A DNA stretch of 64,000 nt from contig OZ025780.1 in the NCBI GenBank assembly GCA_964019425.1, forward strand, positions 1,258,001-1,322,000, written 5' to 3'. Of the stretch, positions 42,869-53,363 are shown one piece after another. The notes beneath the pieces are model-generated. The model saw only the letters and a list, made by a program, of their open reading frames with translations, made no database searches and was not told the DNA's origin. The stretch comes from Flectonema sp. DT1601 (Eukaryota > Euglenozoa > Diplonemea > Diplonemida > Diplonemidae). The position numbers and the translations under genes were made by a program. Every line of letters begins with the position of its first letter. The stretch's first letter is position 1.

Positions 42869-44829
42869 GGAATTCCAATCGACAAGCAGATTCCCAAAAC
42901 TGCGATGACAGGTAGTTTGCCTTCCTTGAGCATCAACACGCTGCAAGTCCCAATGTTCACAACACACATGAGCAACGGAGGGATGACAGCAGACGGATAT
43001 CTCAGTTTCCGTGCTATTGATTTTCGTTTAGACGCACCCGTGTAAGCCTCGACTACAAAATGAAGTCCGACATGAAACAGCACAACACCAAAACAAATCA
43101 CAAAACCACCAAATACGGCTCCCGCCCAATAAGACCCGGCGACTGGAAACCGAAGAGGGTGGATGAAGACATCCAACTCCGCGTTGTCAGTTTCAACGAA
43201 ACAGGTAATCCTTCTCACAGTATGAGCGATAGCTGTCGCTTGACTTCCCGACGTCGTCACCGCCCCAGTTGCCATCGCGAAGCTCGATGATATAGTGACA
43301 CTACTGCTCTCGGCGACGGGGATTTCCTTTTTCTCAGGGGGGACCACTGTCGGAGCAGAAGTGGGAACAAATGTCAAGACTGCACTGGACACAATTGTAA
43401 TATTTGCGGTCGGGACAGCTGTGGGAACAAATGTCGACACCAATGTCGGACTCGTAGTAGGCAAAGTCGTAGGAACAATCGTCGCGGGCACAGCTGTGGG
43501 AACAATCGTCGCGGGCACAGCTGTGGGAACAAGCGTCACAGGCACAGCTGTGGGAACAAGCGTCACAGGCACAGCTGTGGGAACAAGCGTCACAGGCACA
43601 GCTGTGGGAACAAGCGTCACGGGCACAGTCGTAGGAACAATCGTCGCCATGGGATTTGCAAAACAAATGCCGGTTGAGTAGTCAAATTCACATACTGAAA
43701 TATCAGCAACACAGTCTGAGTCCAAGCAATTACTTGTACACGATGACTCGATGCACACGGTACTGGTGATATTCCAACTACATCGATTATCTGAGTCACA
43801 GTCTGGTTGGTTGTGCCCCAAACAGGGATCCTGGTAGTTTTTCAGTTTTGATCCCCAGACAGAGGATGGGCTACAGAAGGAGTTGATCAATGGAAGCAAC
43901 TCATCAATGACAATGCTAGAAAAGTGATCATCACGAGGGACTGAGGTTAATGGTTTCATAGTTGCCTCGGCATTCGTAGTGGCGTATGTGATGGTGAGCT
44001 GTCTGCGAAGGACAACTGCAAACGTCGTCACGTTAAGGGAATCCAAGGTGCTTTGATAAACCGATAAAGCCGGTGAGTCAAGAATCCTCCCGTCACCAAT
44101 GATCAAAATAGCTCTCTGGCGTGTTGAAAGACTGCTGAACATTTCTATCGTTAATATTAAACCCTGCTCAAGCATCGTTCCTTTCGAAAGCATAGAATTT
44201 TCATGCCAGTCGATGTCATCACGCAACTCAGACTCCAGCCCACTCAAGCGTCCTCCAGTTCCAGTTCCGACAGGAGTGACTCTAGCTGCAGGTGAAGCCG
44301 GAGTAAACCTGACGTTGTCTGTACCAGAAAACTGAACGAATCCTATTCTTGCTCCCCCAGGAGGTGTTGCTTGCGGAACATTGGCAGGCTCTCCACTCAA
44401 GTTAATGGAACCACTAACCGCATCCCTCAACATATCACAGAGAGCAAAGAAACCGTGCGGATGGCTACTAAACGAGAAGGCCATGGAACCCGAGCTATCA
44501 AAAAGAATAACTATATCAACAGCGGGACACGAAGAGTTTTCGTCAGAACACTTCTCACCGTTCCAATAACAGGCACTGTTGCTTTCACAACTACACTTCA
44601 ACTGGTCTGAACACTGCACTAATCTCGAACACGAACCAATACTCACATCCCACCCACATTGCGGCAAAGCAGTACAAGCCGGTTGGTTGGTCGCTGTACA
44701 AGAAACCTGATTCGAGCATCCGTTTGTCCATTCACAACTTGCATCCCTATTGCATCCAACTGCAGTGACATACGAAGTACAGACATTCACTGATAGGGCA
44801 ATTATGTTTAGCAGTGCTAATGAAATCAT
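42142..44829 (-). CDS. VWA-domain surface protein with Thr/Pro stalk and multi-pass membrane domain
   Basis: 895 residues, one exon. The ATG at 44829 has a TTTTTTCCAG acceptor at 44849. Layout: signal peptide (1-19); a Cys-rich region (26-101); a VWA domain (about 103-320) with the metal site DSSGS (111-115), a candidate Thr in SKGT (218) and Asp in GDG (246), so ligand binding through a divalent ion is plausible; a second Cys-rich module (336-392); a stalk of TAVPVTLVP repeats (about 396-497), probably O-glycosylated; then about six transmembrane helices (566 onward) and a cytosolic tail. Function is unknown; adhesion or sensing of an extracellular ligand is inferred from the VWA domain. Its 3' third is duplicated twice downstream. 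Confidence 0.9.
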   Translation of the reverse strand: MISLALLNIIALSVNVCTSYVTAVGCNRDASCEWTNGCSNQVSCTATNQPACTALPQCGWDVSIGSCSRLVQCSDQLKCSCESNSACYWNGEKCSDENSSCPAVDIVILFDSSGSMAFSFSSHPHGFFALCDMLRDAVSGSINLSGEPANVPQATPPGGARIGFVQFSGTDNVRFTPASPAARVTPVGTGTGGRLSGLESELRDDIDWHENSMLSKGTMLEQGLILTIEMFSSLSTRQRAILIIGDGRILDSPALSVYQSTLDSLNVTTFAVVLRRQLTITYATTNAEATMKPLTSVPRDDHFSSIVIDELLPLINSFCSPSSVWGSKLKNYQDPCLGHNQPDCDSDNRCSWNITSTVCIESSCTSNCLDSDCVADISVCEFDYSTGICFANPMATIVPTTVPVTLVPTAVPVTLVPTAVPVTLVPTAVPVTLVPTAVPATIVPTAVPATIVPTTLPTTSPTLVSTFVPTAVPTANITIVSSAVLTFVPTSAPTVVPPEKKEIPVAESSSVTISSSFAMATGAVTTSGSQATAIAHTVRRITCFVETDNAELDVFIHPLRFPVAGSYWAGAVFGGFVICFGVVLFHVGLHFVVEAYTGASKRKSIARKLRYPSAVIPPLLMCVVNIGTCSVLMLKEGKLPVIAVLGICLSIGIPGGVMWMFKLDSSKCQFNKGTAPKSKLFVYFLGGAAWESTDVNDDSYVESNGLVFDAHTEQKWIRGHYFLLEFWITIPVTLILVIENCDARGWILFVANALQILLIMMCSIYSSNFLAQLSVATYLLTCILILCTVSGLGGELVLAPMLLVLSVVRSIYDFVCYLLDVFYAVRELKLEKNVDEDSNVELGMSMRQSLISLDSLEQSSVQPQPSFASPILNTATPSKTLLSWADSQNVGTVRI

Positions 44830-44849
44830 TTTCTTATTAATACAAAATC

Positions 44850-45514
44850 TGGAAAAAATATAAAAACCTTTTTAACTCGCAACAATCCAAAACGTTTATT
44901 GACTTTGACTGATTTGTGGTAGCGATCAAACCAAAGTGAAATGTGTAAATAAATAGTCCTCAGCTAACTGATAACAACACAAGAAGCAGTTCTCAGAGTG
45001 ACAAACTTCGTAGGATCCGCTTAGGAAGCGTTCCGCGTGTGTGAGTGTCGGATACAGTTTAAAGGATAGCATGGGCTCTAGGACCATCCTTGGGTGATTT
45101 TTTGCCCCCAGTGTTCTAAGGAATGTGTGATCTGTACATAAGAAGTATACTGCACAGTTTGCTTTTCGGAACCGTTCCCTTGATAAACTGAAACTTCGAT
45201 GAGTCGGGTCTTTGAATTGAATATTTGGCCTTTAAAATGGTGCCGGAGGGGTGAAAAGTTGAGAACGTATTCCTGTCGTATTTCCTGTGAGGGGTGAATT
45301 ACAATAGTTAGAGAAGAACCAACATAGGGCCTGGCGCTGCTGGCCAAAAATCTGAAAACCACACAAAACGTTTTTGCTTCTTCAGTACTGAGACTGAGCT
45401 AACTTTCAATGCAAAGGTGGATGCAAAAAAAAAAAAAAAAAATTATAAGGAAAATAGCCCAAGGAATCCTAATCACTAATAAATAAATAAATAATTATTT
45501 ATTTATTTATTTAT
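44850..45514. other. intergenic, with a gene relic
   Basis: No gene seen apart from a 66-bp relic listed separately. The right edge is a palindromic TAAA/TTTA microsatellite (45479-45514) that abuts the foldback element. Confidence 0.5.
45140..45205 (-). pseudogene. short relic of the VWA gene
   Basis: Matches 42776-42840 in the membrane part of the VWA gene (shared CAGTTTGCTTTTCGGA and ACTTCGATGAGTC) with several changes. It lies upstream of the intact gene, so it comes from an older, separate duplication than the three tandem units. Similarity ends abruptly at both sides. Confidence 0.7.
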
Positions 45515-47246
45515 GGAAAATTCTCCGTTGCTACCCCAAAACTTTATTTTTCTCCGTTGTAGTCCACCTAAAAGAATTTTTCTCCGTTGTGTTTTTTTTT
45601 CTTTTTTTTTTTCGCTGTTGTGTGCCACCTAAACTTTTTTTTCGCTGTTGTGTGCCACCTATATTTTTTTTTCGCTATTGTGTGCCACCTGTACTTTTTT
45701 TTCGCTGTTGTGTGTCACCTGACCTTTTCCCCTTTTTTTTTTTTTTTTTTTTTTTTTTCTCGTTTTTTTTTTTTTTTTTTCGGAAGATTTTTTTTTTTTT
45801 TTGTGCACCTGTCGACCTGGTTAGTTAGATACACTCATCTGATGGATTGATTGAAAGCTAATAACACAAACGGTTAAGGATGTGATGGCTTGGGAAATGA
45901 TAAAAGTAATCTTCTCTCTGGAACTTCTGCTCAGTACATGCAAATGCATCTTGACACGCGGGAACCCTTCGGGCAGTACTGCGCTCTTGATAATTCAAAG
46001 TAGCCTTAAAAAAGCTCTCATGCTTGCATGAGTTAGATACCCTGATAACCCGGTCAGAAACAGGAGTGTCGCTTGCGACCAGGCTGTCTGTAACTCGCAG
46101 GTGTCTTGACTTTGAAATTCGGTTGGAATGACGTGTAAGAGGACAACAGTTCTCTGTAAGGTGACCCAGCCCTGCACACATACCGTTCTTTGCATACACT
46201 CAGTAAAACTTCCAGAGGCTGAGAACACTATCAGGACCTGACGAACAACCCAACCTATCCGTGAGTATTTGTCTTTGCTAATCTCGTCAAGCCGGATGAA
46301 CATCATACAAACGTTATCTCAACATCCGTGTGCGGGTGTTATCTTCCTCATCTCGGTTTAGCCCTGCACCATCTGCGGAACTGGTAGCCTACGATGCTTC
46401 AGTAAAACGTTCAGGTTCCTAACCACAAACGTTTTTCTCTCTAGGCTTTTACTCTTTTACTACGGACTCTCGCTTAAAGAGATTAAGAAAATCTCCAAGT
46501 GCGTAGCTGACTATGTGCACATATGAAAAAAGTTGGAGGAATTGCTAGTTTGTTGGGTTATATTCGTAGCAGCTTCACGGTGACGGCGGCCTTACCGAGA
46601 ATTATCCCTGGTTATTACGTGTTGAAAGTCACAGGTTATAGTGTCAAAATAATACTCGCGTGGGTAGTTGCTCTCTTCGGAGAGCATAACTTCAGACCCG
46701 TCAATTCGCGGCGCTTATATTTACGCACATCAATTAGTTGAACGAGTTCAAGTCACTTCCCTGCATAGCAGATCCGTGTCCTCTGTACTAACGCTATACT
46801 AAGTGTGACTGTGACTGATACACGTAATGGTTGGGTTCTTTAAGTACTCAGGACTGGTTGCTTGCTAATGTGAATGCTGACGTTCGAATTCTCCGACTTT
46901 CAAGTAAATTTAGGTGAATGATCTCTTGTTTTCTGTCTGACGCTTGTGATGCACCTCTTGTATTCTAAGTCACAGGTGTATGAGTAATACTTGGTAAGAG
47001 GAGCCCCAGGTCCAACAAGAGGAGCCACATGTTTTGTGCATTTTGGTGCCAGGTGGTCATAACCCATTTTTTTTTTTTTTTTCCCCGAGAAAAAAAAAAA
47101 GTGCTGGTACCCAACAGCGAAAAAAAAAAAAGAGTTGTTCACAACAGCGAAAAAACTTTTTGGGTGCAGGCAACGGAGAAAAAAAAGTTAAGGTGACAGG
47201 CAACGGAGAAAAAACTTTTTTTTATGTAGGCAACGGAGAATTCTCC
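45515..47246. mobile_element. foldback-type element with tandem-repeat arms
   Basis: 1.73 kb. The left arm (45515 to about 45790) holds tandem units of about 30 bp built on TTTTCTCCGTTGT or TTTTTTCGCTGTTGTGTG followed by CCACCT. The right arm (about 47040-47246) has the same units inverted (CAACAGCGAAAAA, CAACGGAGAAAAA). The outer ends GGAAAATTCTCCGTTGC and GCAACGGAGAATTCTCC are inverted copies with one mismatch. TTTATTTAT flanks both ends, compatible with a 9-bp target duplication, though the surrounding microsatellite makes this weak. The 1.25-kb interior has no recognisable coding region, so it is non-autonomous; a Mutator-related origin is possible from the 9-bp size. Confidence 0.75.
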
Positions 47247-47341
47247 TTTATTTATTTACGAAACGAAAAGCCAGGAAAAGCTACAGAGTAACAGTTATAT
47301 CGCTACCAGCAACCGTGAGACTCTCACAGACGATAAGAGAC
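47247..47341 (-). mobile_element. truncated SINE-like family A copy
   Basis: Shares AGCCAGGAAAAG, ATCGCTACCAGCAACCGTGA and GACGATAAGAGAC with the copies at 6950 and 31590 but lacks the first half of the element. Its AAAT-type tail lies directly against the right end of the foldback element, so that element appears to have jumped into the tail. Confidence 0.65.
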
Positions 47342-49174
47342 TAATTATTATTTATAATCAGTCAATCAAAAAAATCAAAATGCAAAAAATCGTAGGACAA
47401 CAGACACATAATGGTTGGTTTCGGGCTAAATTAAAAAAAAAATTCCTCGGATCTTCCCCTTACCCAGCCCTCTTCAGCGAAGAAAACAAGGGGGACACTG
47501 CGGTGTCAGACCTGTCCTGCTTTTTGTGTTTGCCCTTTTCAGCAAAGGGACTACGTCAACATGGTTATTTATTTTACCATTCCCTTATATAAATATCAGT
47601 GAACGCAGGATACCAACAAAATGAGTGGGGCTGAGTTACGTTTGTGGGGGGATAATGAAAAGATAAAAAGGTTGGGAGACCAAAATAGCTAGTTAGGTAA
47701 TCAGTTGGGATTCCCTATAATAAAAAAGACCACGGGAAATGCACTCTCTGTGAATTTAGTGTTAGAAAAAGACTAGAGAGCGAAGAAGACAATCGGAGGT
47801 ACATATCTGGCCACCAACCGACAGTGAATGAAATCACTTTGTGTCCCTTTGTGAGAAGATATGTGAAACAAGTAAAGGTTATAACCAAAATAAAATGGAA
47901 GTTAGAAAAAGGTTGTAGCGCAATGACCCAATCATCTTTAGCGATGAAGGAAGGAGATGCATTAGTAAGAATTTCGGTTTATTATTGACAACAATAAAAA
48001 GAGAGAGATTTTGCCGTTAGACTAGATCCGAACACCAAAGTGTGAATCGTTCAATCTGATATCTACTCATTTTAGAAGATTAGATCAAGCATCTCACGCC
48101 TTGTGGGTTACGGTACGAAACAACTTGTGTTTTGAGAAGTCCCAAGTAACTACTAACAAAGGTATCAGGGAACAGATTACTCAATCTGTGGCACCTCTAA
48201 ATATAGTTCCAGAGAAATCAACAACCTTCCATTACCTATTCCACCAGTAGTATTAATGGTTATCAGTCAAAAGAAGGGGGGTCTTGGCTAAATTCAATCG
48301 AATGCAAAAGTTCGTAGGACAACAAACAAATAATGGCTGGCCTATTCCACCTGTTGTTAGATAGATCAAAATACAAAAAAAAAAAAAAAAAAAAAAAAAG
48401 GTTATAAAAACACATCGAGTTCTGCTGTTCCATAAAACACTGTGGAATACGTAGTTTCAGGAGACTTAATCTTATACTACTTGTCCCTCTTAGGCCTTCA
48501 TCAGTAAGTTCTAAGGGACTTCATTCCAGTTAATTAATAAATCGTATTTATCAATTGTTAATTCCGTCAATGTAAGCTAGTATTAATGGTTGTCAGTCAA
48601 AAGAAGGGAGTGGGCGGGAAAATTCAATGCGAAAATTCGTAGGAAAACAAACACATAATGGTTGGTTTTCGAGCTAAGATTAAAAAATCTTTTCCGTCAA
48701 TATGAGTTAGTTAGTATACTATGAGTACTCCAGGGAGTAACTCACAGCAACAGAGGACCCAATTCATAGCCATATCCGAAGATTTCGCATGTTGAACTAG
48801 CTTCAACTGAAGGGAAATTATTAAAATATTGAACTTACTGAATAAAATGAAATTTTTTGAACCGATATAAAAAAAATAATCATATTACAAGGATAAGATG
48901 AAATATTGAAGAAAAAAAAAAAAAAAAAAAAAAAAAAATACCTAAGTTAGTGTTTGTATTTCAAAGACGAGTTAGTCAAGCTACTAATATAAGCGAACCA
49001 AAATAAGAAACGATATTATCTATAACCTATTCCACCAAGTATAAAGGTCCTTCAGAGTTGCCGCGGCACAATAGGTCAGCGTATCTTAGGAGTTTAAAAA
49101 AATAAAAAAAAGGAAGAAAAACAAAGAGACAAAAAACGGATAAGGGTTTCATTCGAGGAAACGCACAGCAGCAT
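47342..49174. other. intergenic mosaic of dispersed repeats
   Basis: About 47365-47650 is a diverged relative of 32330-32600 (shared CAGCCCTCTTCAGCGAAGAA). Fragments of the same family recur near 48255-48345 and 48595-48690. 48395-48510 is a family C copy. A-runs lie at 48375 and 48912. No gene was recognised. Confidence 0.55.
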
Positions 49175-50050
49175 TCAAAGCTGACATGCGCCTTCCTTTG
49201 TTGCCGGTGGAATCAAAGGCATCGGAAAGACATGCGGCATAGAGATCGCAGGTATGGCAGGCAACATTGGGTCAACAGCTGGAGGATCCAATATCACTTC
49301 CTTAGTAATAATCACATCAACAGGTTTAGTGACGTATAAAATATAAAAAGAGTACAACACATTAAAGGTCAACATTGAACAAACAACGTAAACAGAAAGA
49401 GAAAACCCGAATGGTCTACGATCGAAGGCCAGGACGTAATTTTTATAACCTGGTATTTCAATCCCTGTTGACTTGTCTTGATTTGTGTCAACAGTGTTCT
49501 TATTTATAAAATAGTTGTATTGTGCAGTATATGCACTTGAAGTGTAAGCATCGGAAAATTCAAGTTGCTTTGTGAGACGAAGCCTCATTGCTGAAGCACG
49601 TTCGGGAAAATCAGCAACAACATGGCTGCTGAAAGAAGAGTATTTAAAGTCTACTGATGCCATGTGAGTCGTTACACGAATCCGTTTATCTTTATCATCT
49701 AATGTATGATAGCAGTGAATTTTATAAAAACAATAAGGCTTTGCATTGTACAGCTGTTTTACGTATTCTCGACCACTCACCTCAGCAACGTTACTCAGAT
49801 ATTTCTTTGTAGGCATAAATGCTATTGCTATGACCATGTAGGTAATATATATAAATCCTAGTACAGCAAAGAATAACCAATTTTTAACATTACCGTCTTT
49901 GTTGCTGTTGATGTAGTAGCTGCAAACACTAGCATCAGAATTAGTTTCACAAAGACAAATGATTACGAAGTGTATCCATATTGCCAAGCCTAAAACTCCC
50001 CCGAATATTACGGTAAAAATCTCAGCGGTATTCAATTTTGCCGAAGACAT
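49175..50050 (-). CDS. TMEM151-like multi-pass membrane protein
   Basis: 291 residues, one exon. The ATG at 50050 is only about 4 nt from a CACCTTGTAG acceptor. Two N-terminal transmembrane helices (about 12-33 and 57-78) precede a soluble region with KPYCFYKIHCYHT (104-116), like the Cys-Tyr-His motif that follows the second helix in TMEM151 proteins, then a third helix (about 215-240) and a Pro-rich tail. The molecular role of the family is unknown. Assignment rests on the motif and helix layout, so it is moderate. Confidence 0.72.
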   Translation of the reverse strand: MSSAKLNTAEIFTVIFGGVLGLAIWIHFVIICLCETNSDASVCSYYINSNKDGNVKNWLFFAVLGFIYITYMVIAIAFMPTKKYLSNVAEVSGREYVKQLYNAKPYCFYKIHCYHTLDDKDKRIRVTTHMASVDFKYSSFSSHVVADFPERASAMRLRLTKQLEFSDAYTSSAYTAQYNYFINKNTVDTNQDKSTGIEIPGYKNYVLAFDRRPFGFSLSVYVVCSMLTFNVLYSFYILYVTKPVDVIITKEVILDPPAVDPMLPAIPAISMPHVFPMPLIPPATKEGACQL

Positions 50051-50054
50051 GTTC

Positions 50055-51288
50055 TACAAGGTGAACCAGTTAACGATATCATCTGTGAAAGAAGTAATCA
50101 GTTTATTGGATCAAAGACTTATCGTTATCATTCATATTTCCCTCTCAGGCACACGATTTCATTTATGTTTTATTTTTCCTGCAGGAAACTTAATGGCACC
50201 ACGTCAAACATGAAAAGACTAACAAACGACTTATAATTAACATTCGGTGATCAACGTGTGGCAAAATGAAATAAACATTTAAAAGAAAAACACGCAAAAG
50301 AAAGACTTTATCTTCTGTAAACTACTTTACAAAAGCTGATATGATAGTGAGGGTTATGTCTTCTTTGAGTACAGTGATTGCAGCAACTTGATGACTCTAC
50401 AATGAGATACCTAAGAGGAATGTGTACTGTGGGTAAACAACAGACCCACGTCATTGTCCCTAGTTAGAAAATGAGCCCCTAGTTAACCACAGTTGCTGTA
50501 CTCTGAGACAATGGAAGGACTTGCACCAGAAGAAAGAGAGAGGGAGCGTCACGCGAAGAAATGTACCGCCGCCGCAGTTTCAAAAATACTGAAGGCTTCA
50601 AATCTGATTTGGGGATTACTCGTTTGTAATTATTCTTTTTCTTCAATGATCATGGAACACCTGCCATGCAAGTCACGGAACAGAAAAACAGTATGCAAAC
50701 CGTTCATAAAATCGACAAAAAAAAAAAAAAAAAAACGCGGGAAAATTCTGAATGACAGAAGATAAAGTTTTATTTTAGAATAGTAGCTATAAAGCAAAGA
50801 CTATGTACTACTCTCGAACATAACTAAAATAATATTAGCATAAGTATCCAGAAATCGTTAGTTCGGGGCCACATACTACAACTTGAGCACCCCATGCCTT
50901 GCAATCCGTTACAATGTAGCGGATGTTAATTTCTTTTTTTGTTTTCGGTTGTTATTATTTGTAGCTTATTACTAGCGGAGCATACTTTTGTTTAACGCGC
51001 ATGGGGGGATTTTGATACGATGCAAAAAGATTTATGTGGGAAGGGGGGACTTGGATAAATAAATCAAGGTTAACACACAACAAATTAGACATGAATCATT
51101 ATAATTTTTGGCATCATAAAGTCGCATAGGGGGAAATTAGTCATGACCATAAGAAATATCGGCTTTCAATGTGAATAGTTTCTCTCCGACTACATACAAA
51201 AAAAAAACATGACAAAGGCAACACAGGAATGTCAAGAAATCCAGTGATGAAGAATTGAGTGAAACAAAAACTAGTGAACACTTCCCTT
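50055..51288. other. intergenic; part of the duplicated block with the next gene
   Basis: About 50545-50650 matches about 52735-52860 (shared CAAATCTGATTTGGGGATTA), and 51125-51290 matches 53215-53365. The flank of the six-cysteine gene was therefore duplicated with it. The plus-strand ORF at 50493-50765 is not supported by any family. Confidence 0.6.
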
Positions 51289-52457
51289 TTAGTTGGTAAG
51301 ACCGTCAGCATTGACCGCATGAAATCCCTTTCTCTTGCAAAGGCACTTGTCCTTAATCTTACACCACGATTCATAGTTCGGAATCTTCTCCATTCCAGTC
51401 TTTCCCTTAACCTGTTTTGTTTATTTATAGAACGTTATGTTATAATAAAATACTTTTGGAGAAAACAAATCATGTGTTATCAATCTAGAAATGGTAAATT
51501 AAAAAGAATTCGCTTTATCCTAAACTATATAGAAAATAGTAATATAACACTGTGATGTTTTGTTTGTGCACGAAACCGCGAACTGACTTAAACTGATAAA
51601 GGAAGTTTACGTGTGCTGCCAACATTCTTTTTCGTGTTAAATGCAAAAAAAAAAAAAAGGAGACATACGAAGTGGTTAAAGAGTATTCCAAAGAACAGAT
51701 ATCCTCCAATTAACGAAAACAAAATGACGAAGAAGATGGCAGCACCAGACATGCCAGATGAGCCTTTCTTCCCTTTTGGTGTCATGGTAGCTGGAGCGTT
51801 AGTTGGTGGGACTGGTACAGATACGCACATCTCAGTGACATTCTCGGTGTCATTTCTTGAAATAAGTTTACAACCTAACGACCTACCAGTCAGAACAGTT
51901 GTGTCGTTTGCGGATGTGGCGTAGGTAAAGTTTAGAGTCTTACACAGGACCTCAGCACACTCATTAAGTGCTTCGTATCCAATAATGACAGTGCCATCCT
52001 CACAAGTTCCATTATTAGTTCCTAATTCAATAGGTTCACAAATATCTCCTGGAACTGGTGTTACCGGCACAGTAGTTGGAGCAGCAGATGGCGCAGCGGT
52101 TGGAGCAGCAGTTGGAGCAGCAGTTGGAGCAGCAGTTGGAGCAGTGGTTGGAGCAGCGGTTGGCTCAGGTGTGGTATCAACACAAAGTTCGGTTACGTTC
52201 TGACTATCGTAGTCAGTGAAGTTACATCCGAGATCCTTTCCCTGTAAAACTGTTTTATTATCAGATCCAATAGCGTACTCGAAGTCGTACATATCACACA
52301 AGTGATCAGCACACTCAGTCATCGTCTGTATGTCTACCAAAGCACTGCTCCCTCCACACATACCCGTCTTGTTGCTGGCGAGAGAAATCTCACTACACGT
52401 GTCATTTGACAAACTCGCTGTTACTGCGGCAGCAAATGCCAGCTGTAGGATAGCCAT
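51289..52457 (-). CDS. two-module six-cysteine type I membrane protein, sorting-receptor-like tail (copy 1)
   Basis: Exon 1 is 51669-52457, the intron is 51412-51668 (257 bp, GTATGT...ACAG, phase 0) and exon 2 is 51289-51411, giving 303 residues. Layout: signal peptide; a module of about 70 residues with six Cys (C-x10-12-C, CxxxLC, GC, C) and several NxT sites; a PTAAPTAAP stalk; a second such module; a short linker; a transmembrane helix (about 236-257); then a tail containing GKTGMEKIPNYESW. The Gly-x-x-Gly...IPN...W pattern after the helix is that of mannose-6-phosphate-receptor/ATG27-like sorting receptors. I do not recognise the luminal module. A cargo receptor or surface protein moving through the Golgi-endosome system is inferred. 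Without splicing, the tail is lost. Confidence 0.85.
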
Positions 52458-53363
52458 GATGTGTTAGATATGAGCTACTCGTAAAAATAATAATAATAAT
52501 AATAATTACAGCTGACACGAGATGACGGATACTAAAGCATGCAGCAACGAGTTTCGAGGGCAGGACAAGATACAGTTTCAAGAAAGAATAAGTGCCTTAA
52601 CTGTTTCGGACCTGTTTGTGATAAAGTAACAAATCCACCGCCGATTAGTGTCGACAGTTGTTGTGTTTTTTTAAAAACAGTCCAAAACATTGATTAAAGA
52701 AAAGGATTTTTTACCCGAAGGTAAGAGAGAGCATCACGCACTGGTCCTCACTCGAAGAAACCGCCTCCGCAGTTTTATAAAAATACCAAAAGAATTCAAA
52801 TCTGATTTGGGGATTACTCGTTTGTAATTTCTTTTCATTATTCTTTTTCTTTTTTCATTGATCTTTGAATACATAGTAGATAACATTGCTGACTTGTTTC
52901 AAAGACTAAACCACGCAAGTCCAGAACAGAATACAGTATCTTGGGTACAATTCTCTTTCGCTCGTAAGAGACGTCTTTTGAGATTATGGAAAAAAAAAGG
53001 GGGTGAACACACGATTAACACCGACTGCAAAAAATAAAAAAATAAAAAATAACATGATCCTCACTAGTAATTCTCCGTTATATAATAAGGGAAACGCACA
53101 TTTGATGGGTTACTCGTTTAGTAAAGGGATAAAAAGTGCTTGCAAACCACGAAGACGCAATAAAAACTATTCAGATTAGCCTTATATGTCGTTACGAATA
53201 CACACCTCTTTCACACGGAAATTAGCCATGACCATAAGAAATATCGGCTCTCAATCTTAATAGTTTCTCTACAAAAAAAACATGACAAGGCAACACAGGA
53301 ATGCTGAGAAGGGATTCCAGTGATGAAGAATTGAGTGAAACAAAAACTAGTGAACACTTCCCT
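52458..53363. other. spacer between the two tandem copies
   Basis: About 52610-52740 matches 32120-32250 in the VWA downstream flank (shared AAAACATTGATT, GAGAGAGCATCA). 52735-52860 and 53215-53363 match the flank of copy 1. No gene was seen. Confidence 0.55.

Noticed and set aside
43295-43681. plus-strand Val/Gly/Thr-rich repeat ORF
   Set aside because: Antisense shadow of the TAVPVTLVP stalk of the VWA protein.
46000-46740. short ORFs inside the foldback element as a transposase
   Set aside because: None exceeds 113 codons, and none shows a catalytic motif or resemblance to a transposase.
50493-50765. 90-codon plus-strand ORF with a Glu/Arg-rich start
   Set aside because: Lies in the duplicated flank of the receptor gene, is not conserved as a frame in the second copy, and ends in a poly-Lys homopolymer.
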